A DNA stretch of 64,000 nucleotides from Adiantum capillus-veneris (GCA_014529385.2 CM043942.1:112130141-112194140); one strand, 5' to 3'. Counted from the stretch's first letter, positions 22,678-35,573 are shown. The notes: a model not told the origin generated them from the letters alone. A program made the numbers and translations.

Positions 22678-24972
22678 CTAGTAGATGCTCATTCCACCTG
22701 GATCCCACACAAAAACAGTTGGCATTCCTTGCATCAAAAGCTTAATCAAACTTTGACCTGGTTCCGAAGGAAAACCTGTAGAGATGCCATTTATCAACCT
22801 CCCATCAAGAAAATCATCAATTACTTTGGCATAGACTTGCATGTGCAAATATATCTCCTTCTCCATAGCTGAGAGGTCTCCACTGATCATTTGTGTCATC
22901 AATTCCCGCTTCTTTGAAAACTCAACTTTGGTTTGCATCAGCCCTTCAATCACTTCATAAGGCCCTTCACTTTCATTCTCATTCGCAAATGAAACTAAAC
23001 CATCCTCCTGGATTTCTTTGTCCATAAAAAGAAATGAAACATCAGCATCCTCATCACTGCTGGTAGTACTATCACTGTCCTCATCAATCACTGTGGAATA
23101 GTCTTCATCACTAGACTCATCCTCACCTTCATAAAGCTCCTCTAATCGTTTCCTTGTGTCCATATTATAAAGCTTCTTGGTACCTGTGTTTCCATAGAGG
23201 CTAATCGTACCATGTCGCCAATCTTGAACAGCTCCCACTGCACGTAACCATGGTCTGCCCAGTATAATAGGATATGCTCCCAACCCTGCTGGCATCACAT
23301 GAAAATCAACCACTGCCTTTGCATCATATGCCTCCACTTCTAATCTCTTTACAACACCCAAACATTTTACCTTCTGATGGTTTGCCAATCTAATCCGGAA
23401 ACCTGACACCCCAGCCACTGTGAGACCCATCTTCTCAACGCATGAGTGTGTTATGACGCATATTTGGGCTCCGCCATCCACATAACCTTGTCCCAAATTT
23501 TTCCTTTTATGCCACACATTTACTATTGGACAAATGTCTGGTAGCTCATCCATTGCCAACACCTTTACTGAACCTCTCTCTGGCTCTTTCTCCATTGGGT
23601 TAACCATCCTCTTCCACTGTCGCTTTAGCTTAGGCACCATCTCTATAAGCTGCCCAAAAGTAACATCTGCCTTCCTGCTCGTCAGATCCTCCTTCAAGTC
23701 ATAGCTTAATTGCCCATCCCCTAGTGGAAAATCTGAAACATGAAACTTTCGACGAGCTCTCCTTTTCCTCTTGGCCTTGACATCCTCGCCTTCATGGCTC
23801 TTTCCCTTCTTCTTGCTAGGACCTGGGACACTTCTTCCTTCCTTTTCCTCTGTCGTCCTCTTCCCAATAGGCATCACTAATGTATCCTCTAGCTTTGATG
23901 CCTTCTCCAAGGTGACTACACTTAGCACTTTTGTCTTTCCCTTTTCCTCCTGGGTTAATCCGTTGGTTCCTTCATCTCCCTTAATTTCGATGCCATAATC
24001 ATGCGACCTAGTTAGCACCTGTTTTGGAAATGGATACATGTCTCCCCCCATCCTTGGTGGCTTATCACATTGCGGGCTGATGTGGCCCAACTCTCCGCAA
24101 TTATAACATGTGGGCGTCTGCCTCCAAAACCTACTATTACTTTGTCTAGCACCATTCCTAGGTCTTTCTTCACCTCCTGGCTGATTTGCAAACCGCCCTC
24201 GACCTCGATTATTTCCCACTTGACCTAGCATGTTTAGGCTGAGATTCTTCATCAAATCAACCACTTGCCTCATGTCTTGCCTTAGCCCATCATCTTGCAC
24301 TGCTATAGTGACCACTGTTGGCATAACCTGAGTAGTAACAGGAACTACTGGTTCATGATGAACCCCTGACATGCGCCCTTGTAAAGACTCTATAGGCTGA
24401 AATTCAGACCTCATTGGCAAAGACTCCACCCCTAACTGGCTCATTTTCCTCAGCTTCCACTCTTTGTTCCTTGCTACCTCTAGTGCATCCTCATATGTCC
24501 TAGGCTTCTTTAGCTCCACTCTCCAACGTATATTCTCCCAAAGACCAGCCAAGAACCTGTCCTTCTTCATCATGTCAGGCGGGGGTACCTGTGGTGCTAA
24601 AGCCTTGCACATTCGCTCCCATGCCAATGAAAACTTACGTATGTATGCATCTACTGGCTCACCTTCCTTTTGCACCAAAGCCTGTACTTCTTGCCACACC
24701 TTGTCAGGGTCTTCTATCTTCACAAACTCCACTTCCAATCCATGCCTTAGATTGTCCCAACTCAATCTTATAGGTGGATCAGCCATACGCAACTCCTCTT
24801 CAAATGCTTTGGACCAAGCTCGTGCATCACTCTTCAAACAAATTTGGAGAAGGCGTAACATTTGCGTAGGGTCATGAATCTGGTTGCTAATGCAGGCAAC
24901 CTCCATCTTTTCCAAAAATTCTTCCACATCTTCATCACTTCTTCCATGAAACTCGGGATAAGAGAAAGCCAT
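22678..24972 (-). CDS. Gag-aspartic protease polyprotein of a non-autonomous LTR element
   Basis: An uninterrupted frame. I prefer the ATG at 24,972 (MAFSYPEFHGRSDEDVEEFL), giving about 764 residues; the frame is open 19 codons further upstream. Order from that start: retrotransposon gag domain (about 1-180, FSLAWERMCKALAP), a zinc knuckle CYNCGELGHISPQC at about 289-302 (CX2CX4HX4C), a very basic stretch near 390-410, and a retropepsin-like domain with DGGA near 499 and ILGRPWL near 570. An acidic region rich in Asp, Glu and Ser follows. Gag packages the RNA and the protease matures it. DGGA in place of the common D[ST]GA is notable. No polymerase follows the stop, so this is a gag-pro-only gene kept intact, probably mobilised by a related full element. 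Confidence 0.9.
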   Translation of the reverse strand: MAFSYPEFHGRSDEDVEEFLEKMEVACISNQIHDPTQMLRLLQICLKSDARAWSKAFEEELRMADPPIRLSWDNLRHGLEVEFVKIEDPDKVWQEVQALVQKEGEPVDAYIRKFSLAWERMCKALAPQVPPPDMMKKDRFLAGLWENIRWRVELKKPRTYEDALEVARNKEWKLRKMSQLGVESLPMRSEFQPIESLQGRMSGVHHEPVVPVTTQVMPTVVTIAVQDDGLRQDMRQVVDLMKNLSLNMLGQVGNNRGRGRFANQPGGEERPRNGARQSNSRFWRQTPTCYNCGELGHISPQCDKPPRMGGDMYPFPKQVLTRSHDYGIEIKGDEGTNGLTQEEKGKTKVLSVVTLEKASKLEDTLVMPIGKRTTEEKEGRSVPGPSKKKGKSHEGEDVKAKRKRRARRKFHVSDFPLGDGQLSYDLKEDLTSRKADVTFGQLIEMVPKLKRQWKRMVNPMEKEPERGSVKVLAMDELPDICPIVNVWHKRKNLGQGYVDGGAQICVITHSCVEKMGLTVAGVSGFRIRLANHQKVKCLGVVKRLEVEAYDAKAVVDFHVMPAGLGAYPIILGRPWLRAVGAVQDWRHGTISLYGNTGTKKLYNMDTRKRLEELYEGEDESSDEDYSTVIDEDSDSTTSSDEDADVSFLFMDKEIQEDGLVSFANENESEGPYEVIEGLMQTKVEFSKKRELMTQMISGDLSAMEKEIYLHMQVYAKVIDDFLDGRLINGISTGFPSEPGQSLIKLLMQGMPTVFVWDPGGMSIY

Positions 24973-26033
24973 GGCTACCCAAATTATGATGCTTTGAGAA
25001 CCCCTTCGAACACACGTGCAAGAACCCAAAACTTTTCACTTCCCAATCCCCAGAAACTTCAATGGAGCTCAACTTTAGATAAGGACAAACACATGCACAT
25101 CAAATGAGTTTTCATAGTTGATCATCGGAATGACAACAGGCAAAGGACATTCCAGGATCTCTCTCAATCTTCTTGGCCCAAACATAAAGACTATGCGCTG
25201 CTGGAAAAAGATCTTCCTGGACACATGAACATTAATCTGAATTCTTTGCGTTAAATGAAAAGGAGTGAACTGAGGGCCATTTTGATCATCCATTAAAGCC
25301 AACCATGAAGCTCCCAAGAAGGCACACCTGACTCAACCTCTGATTTTGCCAAAATTTCAGCAGCATAACAGCATAAATGGCTCAAAATACCAAAAAACCA
25401 GCCATCATAACTTGGGAAAATTTCGACAGAGTTTCCCCAGAAGTAGAGCAGTAGGAACCCAAAATATAGACTGTCTATGTATGCATAAACTGTCAACAAT
25501 AGAACCCGAGCATCAAGTAGGACTCACTAGTACATAGCCTATGGCGAGGTCACGAAAAGGGTGCTCCAGCTACCTGTATCACCGAAAGGATCTCCACATT
25601 TGAGAATCCCCCAGCTCAATAAAAACCTCACGCTATCGACCCTCACACGAAGGCTAATGCAAATCGCGTATAGTCAAGTCTCAGAAATGACTATCTTCCA
25701 GACCAAGTCTCAGAAATGGCTGGGACTGCCAAATACAACCAAGTATGGCTCCACAAATGCGTACAATGGCAGTTTCCACAAGTAACGTACAATCCAGCAG
25801 ACAATGCGCTCAAACAGGCGCCAAGTGATGCATACCCACAACAACTGCAAGTGACATCACTGCTAGTATATCACTGTACTCCAGCTACCTGTACCTGTGT
25901 GAATCACCTGTACCTGTACCTGTAACCTATAACCTGTAATCTGCAATCTGCACCCTGTAATCCCGAATCTCAAAGCTCGAAGCTCGAAGCAGAAGGTACT
26001 CGAAGAAGATCCTCCGTGGGGGCGCCAAAAGAA
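24973..26033 (-). other. 5' leader of the 21.5-27.2 kb element
   Basis: About 1.06 kb between the gag start and the 5' LTR. Near 25,885-25,945 there are short repeats of ACCTGTA-like words. No second gene seen. Confidence 0.6.
26010..26027 (-). promoter_or_regulatory. primer-binding site
   Basis: Minus strand TGGCGCCCCCACGGAGGA starts 6 bases inside the 5' LTR end. TGGCGCC is a common start of plant LTR primer sites; the tRNA was not determined. Confidence 0.6.
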
Positions 26034-27169
26034 TGTGAGCGGGATGAAAACACACACAGCGCCTCTATAACGACCCGACACACACTCTTGGGAAGATACA
26101 CACACACACTATGGGGCACCACTCGGCTTACACAACACACCTGGCCGAGACAGGGAACACACCTCTGGAGTGAGAGGAGAGAGACTATCCACTTGCCCAC
26201 TCCACACAGAGACACACACACACACACACAAAAGCTCAGCTCAAAAGAGAAGAAATTATGATGTTTAGATACAAATGAGCTTGGGCCAACACCAATGGGG
26301 CAAACAGCTCACACAATATGGGTAAAAGATACCAGATACAATCACAAATTGGAGAAGAAGCTTCACTCACCGGAGAAGATTACACAGAAAAATAGCAGAA
26401 AAAGAGTGAGGAATTTGGCAAAATGGACAGCGCCATCGCGTCCGGAACGGCCCAAAACCCCAGTCTACAATGTCAAAGTGCTCAAATCCGACCTCGGATG
26501 AGCAGTTTACAGCCAAAACAGGCTCCAAAATGAGCAAAAACACACCTGCGGCTGTTCCTCCTCTCTTCTCCACGTTTTTTCTGGTCTTCTCTCTGTTTTT
26601 TCAGTTCCCACACTTAGCTTTTTTAGTTGGGCACCCTTGGCCTTTTAGATGACCTCAAACGGACCCCGAACAGGCCAAAAACTGACCTCGCAGTGCATAG
26701 TTGTCACCTTTTTGCATCATTCGCACACCTGGCACTCAGCTTTTTCCAATAATGCATCTCGCCACCACGTGAAGTGGCCCCAAAAAAAGGTCCTCATGAT
26801 GACCTTTCTGCATAATTCTCACAAGCAAACACCCACGTTGTGTCCGTCCTCATCTGCGTGCAAATATTGACCTCGTTCGCCCTCCTGACGCCACTAGATG
26901 CCATCTGACGCACCTGCTGACCTCACGTCGTCGGCCCGCGGATAGCTTCCTCGAGAAGTTTTACGCGCTACCAACTCCTCCTTATTGTAGAAAAACACAA
27001 TGGTACTAGTAACGATGAAAATCGATGCACTATGTACATGGTGTCCTACCTGTACACATGTGGGCCCCACGTAACCACCTGGCTCTGGAAAATGGGCAAT
27101 ACTTTATTTGATGCACCATGCATGGGTATGTACATATGCGCAATCCCTTGCTCCAAAAAACTCCTGACA
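26034..27169 (-). repeat. 5' LTR of the 21.5-27.2 kb element
   Basis: Copy of 21,489-22,624. Differences seen include CTTGGGAAG for CTTGGAAAG, AAATTATG for AAATTCTG, ACAGCTC for ACAGTTC, AAATAGC for AAACAGC, and TTACAGCC for TTACGGCC. Confidence 0.95.
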
Positions 27170-27378
27170 ACGCCTTGCTTGATTTTGCTATGAATCCTCA
27201 CAATCTGAGGCCCGACACTTTCCTAGTTGTATTGCGCACTTCTTGACACATTTTTGGTGAGCCCGATGTAAAATAGGCTAGGGTGAGGGTTGGAAATCTT
27301 CATTGAACATCTCAAAAAAAAGTTTTAAAGCTATTAAGAAACAAGAGCAGTAGGGGGCTTCGATCTGATCTAGTCACA

Positions 27379-28822
27379 ATGCAAATGTTTCAAGATTTTG
27401 CGGTGTTTATGCATCAGGAGCAAGCTGTGAAAAGGAGGGAGATTTTCTCAACTAAAGCGCTTCAATCTGTGGTGAAGAAAATGGACCAGTTTAAAGGTAA
27501 ATATGTAGCAAAGCATCTTTGTGGGTATGTAAAGGAGATGGAGCTACATCAAGTGCCGAAGCAGAGATGGTGCAAAGTTTTGAACTAGCTATGGTTCCTG
27601 AGATCAGAGAGCATGTAAGGGGAATTAGAAATGAGCATGGGGAAACTTGGGAAGCATTCAAATTTACGTTGAAGGAAGAGTATTCATGGAGGACGCAGAA
27701 AGGGTAACAAAGAGGACTTTTTTAGAGTGGGTAGGTCAACCAAAAGAGGGGCTTTTGCCTACTGAATTGCTAAGGGAATTTGAATGTCACTATGATCAAA
27801 TTTCAAGGACTAAAAAGGCGACCCTAAATTTGGAGAAGATCAAGCTATTTTTGCAGGCAGCAGGTAAAGAGTCTCAAGAGAAGTAGGAGTTACTACTTGA
27901 GGACAAAGATGCTGAACAAGGCTTAAAGAACAATTGGAATGAGGTCAACGATGCCATTTCACTGCTAGCTAAGCGACAACTTACAAGGCTAGAAGATAAG
28001 GGGCAAGCATCAGGTCAACCTACAGGACAACAACCTCAAACTACAGAAGGCTTTGTAAATAGATGCATATGGTGTGATAATACTGACCATGCAAGGAGGG
28101 ATTGTGAAAGTTTTAAAGACACTTTGACAAAGGAGCTTGTTTTCTTTAAAGATGGCAAAATCCACTTAAGTGAAACAGGTAAGCTCTTGGGTACAAACTT
28201 TGGCAAAGGTGGGATGAAGAAACTAGTTGAGGACATGAATACTAGCCATGCTATCTTGATGGTTGAGGTAGCCGCCTATGGGTTGAAGGTGGAGCCTATT
28301 AAGAAAAAAGGATCAGTGAAGGTTGGGGAAGAGGAATCTAATGGTATTGGAGAGCTATGGCCACTTTCTATAGAATCTTCTATGAAGGGTAAAATGACTA
28401 TAGAGGTTTTACATGAAGCTGGAGAGTGCATTCGGCTAGAAATAGGTTGGAATGACAATGTGGACTTTTGTCACTCCATGCATACATTGCCAAATGTCAA
28501 GCCAATGAGGCCATTGTCGAAGAGAAACGTAGGCGTGAGAATGGAGATGAATGGCCTTCAAAACAGGCGATGGGGAGTGGAGAAAAAAATGACACAATGC
28601 CTCCTAGATCACCTTCCCCGCAACAGATGCCTGTCCCTGAAGTGCCTATGCAAGAAGCCTCTAAAGAAAAGAAGAAGGATGCAACAAAAGCTAAAGCAAA
28701 GGTGTTTGGAGGTGATAAAAACATACAAGTGCCCACCTAGCCAAGGCGCCGTTGAGTCAGTCGACCAAAGTTTTGATGTGGTCACATTATTTTTCCGATG
28801 TTTAATACATCAAACCCTGTAA
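27379..28822 (+). pseudogene. decayed retrotransposon gag with zinc knuckle
   Basis: Pieces in three frames make a recognisable gag: MDQFKGKYVAKHLCGYVKEM, then ELAMVPEIREHVRGIRNEHG, then AERVTKRTFLEWVGQPKEG and ELLREFECHYDQISRTKKA. At about 28,060-28,110 CIWCDNTDHARRDC is a CX2CX4HX4C knuckle. Breaks include frameshifts near 27,570 and 27,690 and a stop near 27,885. The part from 28,124 (GKIHLSETGKLLGTNFGKGG) is open for 232 codons. No protease or polymerase follows. TTTTGGTGAGCCCGATG at about 27,252 might be a primer site of this element; the young element sits just upstream and may have split its 5' LTR. Confidence 0.7.
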
Positions 28823-30160
28823 AAGCCTAATGACAGCCGTCTATGTCAAGTCTAATTCAAAGATGTAATTTTTCCAATGATGTATGTAAAGGTCCATGAG
28901 AAGTTGGCCGCCAGCCACTTTAGAAAGCCCTAGGTATATAATACACTAAGGTTACTGGGAAAGGGAGATCATTTTTTGAAGATAAGTGACTATTGCGTTA
29001 CCCACAGGGAGCTACCTCTTTGCCCCAACTTGTAATCATCGCTTCTGTGGCTACGGTAATTCAAAATCAGTTTTGTTTCTTGCATTGTGTTCCTCTTACT
29101 CTACTCTTTCATTCAAGTGTAAGCATTCAAGATTCGGTGAAGGTTTCAAACGCATCCGTTTAGGCCTTAAATCGCTGTTTTGAGTGTTTATATGCGTATT
29201 TTATGTTGTTTTGACCCTCGAGAGGCTTTAGGGACCTAAAAACGACCCTTTAGGATCATCCGTTTACTGTTTTTGCGTACTGTGGGACGAACGATCGCAT
29301 CGTTGTACCTCTCCATAATGTTGTGACAGTGATAGGGTATGTTCCTGATAGTCCGCTGGAGCTTCCCTTCAAGTTTCGTGCGATTCCGATATGATTTGCA
29401 CGGTGAACGGGCGTGATGACTGTAGAGCTGTGTAGAAGGACATAGGCAGATTACTTGGCTTTAGTGCATTTGATTTGCTTGTAGGGTTAGTAGTTGCATC
29501 TTTTAGAGTTCACTTCATTAGCATTGACACCCTAGTGAGTTTCCATGCCTCATACGAGTCGCTTCCCCTGTATTGATAATTTTACGTTGATGCTTGAGAG
29601 CTATGCTATGGACGTCCTTCGTAGCGACCCGCAAACATTGGTGTCGTTTTTGGGGAATGAATCTTAGGTGATGAGTGACCGAGTGTGCATTCAGAGTTTT
29701 CTTATTGTTCCAAAAGATAATTTCCATTCCATTTACATTTCAGTGAAGCATCTAGACAGGGGTTTAGTGCTTAGTGGAGTCTAGGGTCGGTGGACTAGCT
29801 AGATCTACTCTTGAGAGATATAGGGAGGTGGGAGTGAGGTTGCTTTAAGCATTTTTCTCTTCAAATTTCTTTGTATTGATTGAGTACTGATCCATCATCC
29901 GTTTTTTATCCTATTTGTTTTGTTTGATTCATTTTCTTATGTTCTTTCATTTTTGTACTTAGAAGTAGGATAAGTAAATCACATTCCAGTCAGATTTGGG
30001 GTAAAAGTTAGAGTTGAGAAACCAGAAAACCATAACTTGGGCAAAAAGGCCATAAGACTCTGAAATTTTGAAAATCTGACCAAACAGAGCTGAAATTGAT
30101 TCAAATCACAAAGTGGAAGCACCAAACACTGGGAAATACTTGTCAAAGGGAGCATACAAA
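28823..30160. other. non-coding stretch, possible 3' LTR of the decayed gag element
   Basis: A TATATAATACA word near 28,934 could be an LTR promoter. I cannot pair the stretch with a 5' copy. No gene seen. Confidence 0.35.
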
Positions 30161-31760
30161 ATTTCATCAAATTTGGCCCAGGTACTATGATCGCGATCGG
30201 TGTACCTCAGTGTCAGAATTGTACAAGATTTGACATGTGCCTTCCTGATAGTATTCAGAACAAGTTTGTCTAAAACAACCACACCCAAAAACATCAAAAA
30301 TCAAGGAAATCAGGCCACTTGGGTAAAACTAGCCTGACAGACCTAGAAACTGTAAAATCTTGACTTTTGGTGATCCAAATGCAAAAAGACTTGGGGGATA
30401 GCCTTAAAACATCAGTGTCTACAAGCATGCCAAATTTGGTATGATTTGGGCTCCAAACTACGATCGCGGTCGGTGTACCTAAGTGCCAGATTTTTACCAG
30501 ATTTCATCTGTGGGATCCTCAGGTGTATACAAACATAAAAGTCTAAAGGACCTAGAGCCAAAAACCTCAAAATACCTGTCAAATCATCTGAATACAGATC
30601 CAAGTCAAAAACTGCTAAACTGGCATAGAAATTGACTTTCAGTAGACCAAAACACATCAAAACTGAGAAGAAAGCATACAGACGGAGAGCCTGTACATAG
30701 GACAATCCCAAATAGATTTCATTTCCCAAAACAAACACCAAAATCAAGTCAAACTGATAAAATTGGGAAAACAGGCACTGCCAACCAAGAAATGGTAGAA
30801 ACTTGACTTATTTGAGTCCAAATTCAAAAAGATATGGCAGGTAGTCTTATAATAGCCTAGTGAACAAGCTGGTGAAGTTTCATCCAATTTGGGCTCTAAA
30901 GTACGATCATGATCAGTGTACCTAAGTGCCAAATTTTGACCAGTCACATACACCTAGGTTATATAAGATACGAGGAGTTTTCAAAATTCAAAAAAAAACA
31001 CCAAAATAGCCAAAAGCAGCAGACAGTCAGGACACCACTTTAGCAAACCAATATCTCGTGAAAACATGACTTTTTATTGTCCAAATGCAAAAATATTTGG
31101 GGAGTAGACTATACACATCATTGTCTACCATATCCACAAGTTTCATCCAATTTGGGCTCCAAAGTACGATCGCGATCGGTGTACCTCAGTGACAATTTGA
31201 GTTGAGACTTGGTGAGTAGGTAGTTGATAGCTAGACAAACAACTTTCTCAAAAGAACCAGGGTCAAAAAACCAAAAGACAGTTGTCAAATAGGGCAAACA
31301 CTGATCACTGATCCTTCAGACCAAAATTTTGAGAAAATTTAAGTTTTTGTGATCCAAATGCAAAGTGGGTTTGGGAATAGACTATTCATACCCTTGTCTA
31401 TCAACTCCTAAAATTTCATGCAAAAAGGAGCTTGAACTACGATCGCGATCGGTGTACCCCAGTGACATTTTGGATTGAAAATTTATGAGTAGATAGCTGG
31501 CATCTAGTGCAACATATTTTCCAAAAGGAGCAAGGTCAAAAAAGCAAAAGAAAGTGGTCAAAAGTCCCAGTTACACAATCAGGCCAATAACCGCAAAACC
31601 ACCTGGGATTTGGGTTTACATTGGTCAAAACATCTCCAAATTCAAAAATACAAATACACTTGGTATCAAGACATCAAGGGCTAGCTGCTACTGTGCAAAA
31701 ATCTTCCAAATCTGTGAAAGAGGGTCAACGATCATGATTGGTGTACCTCTACACAGTGGG
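30160..31760. repeat. diverged tandem array with CGATCGCGATCG palindromic core
   Basis: Six copies of a core close to CGATCGCGATCGGTGTACC: 30,188-30,206, 30,461-30,479, 30,904-30,922, 31,167-31,185, 31,440-31,458 and 31,729-31,747. Spacings are 273, 443, 263, 273 and 289 bp. Each is preceded by a TTTGGGCTCCAAA-like phrase and, further upstream, by TGATCCAAATGCAAA. The cores read RYTDRDR-like peptide on the minus strand, but stops fall between units, so coding is unlikely. Confidence 0.85.
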
Positions 31761-32246
31761 GGTATCTGACTTCATAAGTTTGTACATCTACTTGAGTACA
31801 TCCCAAATCTCAAGTTTGAGTGAAAAATACCCTCTCGAAGCCAAGACAAGATACAAGCCAAAGTTCCTGTGTTCTGGTCCTGAGACTGTTTTGCCCTCTC
31901 TTTCAAGTGCAGTTCACTAAAAGTGCTCTAACTTTTGATAGACAACTCCAAATTGAGTCAGGTATAGCTATGAAGAAAGATTGCAGACAATAGCACACAC
32001 CAACCTAGGTTTTAGAGTTGAATTTTTCTAGGTTTCCTAAATCCAAACTTTTAGGGTACCCCAAGACCAGTTTCCAGAGACCAAAAAAGTCACAATTCTT
32101 GACTTTTTAGAGACTTGACCAGGGGCAAAAAGGGATTGTGTGCACTAAGCCAAGGTGTTCTTATCAAGGACCATCTTGAGAGTATTGAGTGAGGCTTAAA
32201 CATGACAACTCATCCATAATTAGGGTTTCCCACTCAACTCAGAGCT

Positions 32247-34459
32247 ATGACACCTACACAAACAGCCAGAAATACTGCAACACCTATAACAAGAGGGTTG
32301 AGACAAGACCATGAGGCTTATCAATCATATCAAGCCAAACCTCAAGGCATGGTTCATGGATGTTTGTCACAAGATCATGTAGATCACTGGAAGACAAACC
32401 AATCAACTAAAATGCGGGAGTTTGGAAGAGAAAAAGTGGAAATTGCTGGAGACCTAGAGGAGAAGCATCCTCTAATCAACAAACCCAACGTGAGGTTCAT
32501 CAAAACCAATGAAGCCACGAGAGTTCTAAAGGATTATACTTATGATGGCCTTTATAGGTTACCTTTTGGGGATCAAAAAAACTTCTATAGATGTTTAAAT
32601 TCCATCATTGAAGAGTTGACAGACTACAAGAACCTCTATGCCTTCACATACATAGATGACCAGGGAGTGCAAGTTCTAATGGTAGATAAGTATGGAAGAG
32701 AGTACAAACTTATCAGCCCAATTGAGCTATAAAGATATACATACATGGGTACTCCAATCTATGCTTACTACTTTCAACCGAGTGTAAGCGTACGAGGGTT
32801 TTTTGAGACTGATTTGCAAGAAGCTAACATTGAAACTATGGAATCAAATGGTCCTCAAACATCCAAAATAGCTATTCACGGGAGTGTAGCTCCTACCTCA
32901 TTGAGTGAAACCAAGAGACCACCAATTAGACTTACAAATCCATCAACATTTCCGAAACATGTCTCAAAGGGAATCCCACCAAGATTTGCTCCAAGACGAG
33001 AAGAAGGAACCAGGGATGTCTTTGTGAAAGACCCCAACACGCTAAGATACATGGTTGAACCAGAACCAATGAGACCATATCAATTGGCCAAATGTGTTAA
33101 GAAGAAGTATGATGGGTTAAGGGATCCATACGTACATGCATCCTTGTTCAAACAAGTGTTAAGAGCCGAAAAAGTATTTTATTTTCATACACAGTATGAG
33201 GGATTTGGCTTAACCTTGGAAGGGATAGCATTGAATTGGTTCCAACCGTTGGACAAAAATGCCTTCTCAAACGTTGAACAATTGTTGCAAGAATTTGTTG
33301 TGGAGTTCTCTAAAAGGTGAATCAAGCATAACACAGTGTCCCAAATCTATGCATTCAAGCAAAAAGAAGATGAGAGAGTGAAGGAAGAATCGCTACGCTT
33401 CAAACAATATATAGAGAGATGTCCGGAACGCAAGTTACCACATGATGAAAGATTATCAATTCTCTTCATAGAGGGTTTGAAAAATGAAACTCTCAAGAAA
33501 TATTTGCACTTAAAAGGATGTACTTCCTGTGAACAAGTCACGAGAGAAGCGTTATACGTAGTTGACAATTGTAAAGCCTATGGCAAGGAAATTGGTGATA
33601 CAAAGATCACTATGGACAATGCTCCTTTGGCATCTAGTGAAACCAACACAAGGCAATTGGTTATGTCTCAATTAATGACCAACCTAGATGAGAGAGAAGC
33701 ACAAGTAGCACAACGAATAAAATGGTGTGCCATTGAGCAAAAATGGACCAATCATGAGATGAGTGAGTGTACTATAATCAAACCTACACGAGCAGGACAC
33801 CATTTGGACATCAAATAGAAAAACAAATGCCATTACCAAATCATCCATTATTTCAAAATAGGGTTGTATCAAGGGCTTTACAAAGAGCTGAGGTATCACA
33901 ACCTAAGCTAGGGCAAGAACCTATGAGAAAACTCTATTCATTGAATGAAGACACTCTGATGTTCATAGCCAATCAAGAGCGTAGACCAGAGACCATTCTG
34001 GCTAAGCAAGAACAACCATCAAATGTGCCACCAGTGACTCAACAAGATGGACCATGCTACAAGTATGGAGGTAATCATTGGGCCAATAATTGTTCTCGTG
34101 TAGAGATAATTGGATATTGTTTGGAGTGTGCCATTACACACATTGTTCCAAATTGTCCAAAACACCCAAACAAACAGGGGAAAACAACAATGAATGTTGT
34201 GGGAGTGTTACCTTCTCCAAGTGGATCAGAGGCAGAACCCAAAATTCCTGTGAAGGTAGTGACTAGAGCCCAAGCAAAAGAAAATGTTGAGGACCAAGCT
34301 AATGAGGAGAAAGATCAACAACCCAAACAAGGGGAAACAACTAGTGTGTCAGTGAGGACTGGGAGAAAATCCTGGAAAGCCAAAAGAGACAGAATTAAAG
34401 CAAAAATTATTACAAATCAAACTGCACTACAAACTGAGTTACAAGAGACAAAGGAGTAG
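32247..34459 (+). pseudogene. decayed retrotransposon gag (four frame pieces)
   Basis: Pieces at 32,247-32,732, 32,745-33,320, 33,336-33,818 and 33,767-34,459. The second carries a gag-like helix region (LEGIALNWFQPLDKNAFSNV, QLLQEFVVEFSKR); the third continues it (LRFKQYIERCPERKLPHDER). The fourth has two knuckle-like clusters, CYKYGGNHWANNC, where the second Cys is Tyr (34,064-34,066), and CLECAITHIVPNC. A Lys-rich C-terminal region follows. Stops and a frameshift near 33,770 show it is dead. No protease or polymerase follows. The tandem array directly upstream may be its leader or LTR. Confidence 0.65.
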
Positions 34460-35406
34460 TTAAAACAATAACGGGAAAACATATCTTTGAAAAACAACTA
34501 AGATCAACTCAAAACTTTTGTGTGTGTGATGATTTGGTGTAGCCTCGCTGCCAATTACACAGCTGTAGTGCTCTTTTGCCTTGATAAAAACCATAAACAA
34601 ACACTTCAATTCGCCGCCGTAGCCATTTCATGGAAGCTTCAAAAATTCATTATACATTCCTAAGTAGGTATTTGAAGAGGGGAACCCTAATTGGTGGCCT
34701 CTCAGCCTCGGATACAAGGTTGGAATAGTATGGAACTGCACTAGCATACCATAGGTGCAGGCTTTGTATCCCTTCACAAAGGAGCTCAAAGGGCTGATAT
34801 TTTTGTTCTAAAATGTTTTATCACTCCTCATAGTTGTGGCACCATGAGTGATGTGGAATTTGAGCTGTTTTAATCAATTTTGGGTCCTTTTTTACCATTT
34901 TTTGTCATTTTTTGTCCAAAAATGCCCCTTTTTACCTGTAAAAAGCAAAAACAAGCTGGGAAAAATCCCGAAAATGGTGGAAAAATCCCACTTGACTTAA
35001 ATTTCATCTTGACTCTCATTTTACCACTTGGTAAGCACTCTGGATGCATCTCTTATGCCCGCACATGAAACCTACTATTTTTGGTCGAGATTGCTCGCAT
35101 TGAACTTTCTAGGCATAACGAGCATGCCACTTCAATGCACTTGACATTTGTACATTTCTAAAGCAAGGTATTCATATATATATGTGAAAGAACATGCCAT
35201 AGTACCACATCTAGGGCCTTGCTGTCCCGGAAAGGTATATATAGAACTGTAACCGTGGCATCTATTTTCGCATATATCATACTATGTACATTATAGCATT
35301 TTTTCCCACATAACAAAAGCATTGAGAGTGATCTAGATATTTTAGTTTCACATTATTCATGTGCCAAGGTACGACACCGCCAATTTCATTGCAATGCTCA
35401 ATTGCA

Positions 35407-35480
<74 letters not shown>

Positions 35481-35495
35481 CTATCTATTTCTCTA

Positions 35496-35573
<78 letters not shown>

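Larger units (their letters stand above)
21489..27169 (-). mobile_element. young non-autonomous LTR retrotransposon (gag-protease only)
   Basis: Two direct repeats of exactly 1136 bp flank a 3.4-kb interior that encodes one long minus-strand frame. By the primer site, the polypurine tract and the gene direction, the element is on the minus strand with its 5' LTR at the right. LTRs start TGTCAGGAG and end CTCACA on that strand. ACGC flanks both sides (21,485-21,488 and 27,170-27,173), extendable to AACGC if the terminal A is shared. There is no reverse transcriptase, RNase H or integrase, so it must depend on another element. Confidence 0.92.

Noticed and set aside
30106-30953. Minus-strand RYTDRDR-like peptides suggesting a repeat protein
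   Set aside because: The peptide comes from the conserved DNA core; stops and frame changes separate the units.
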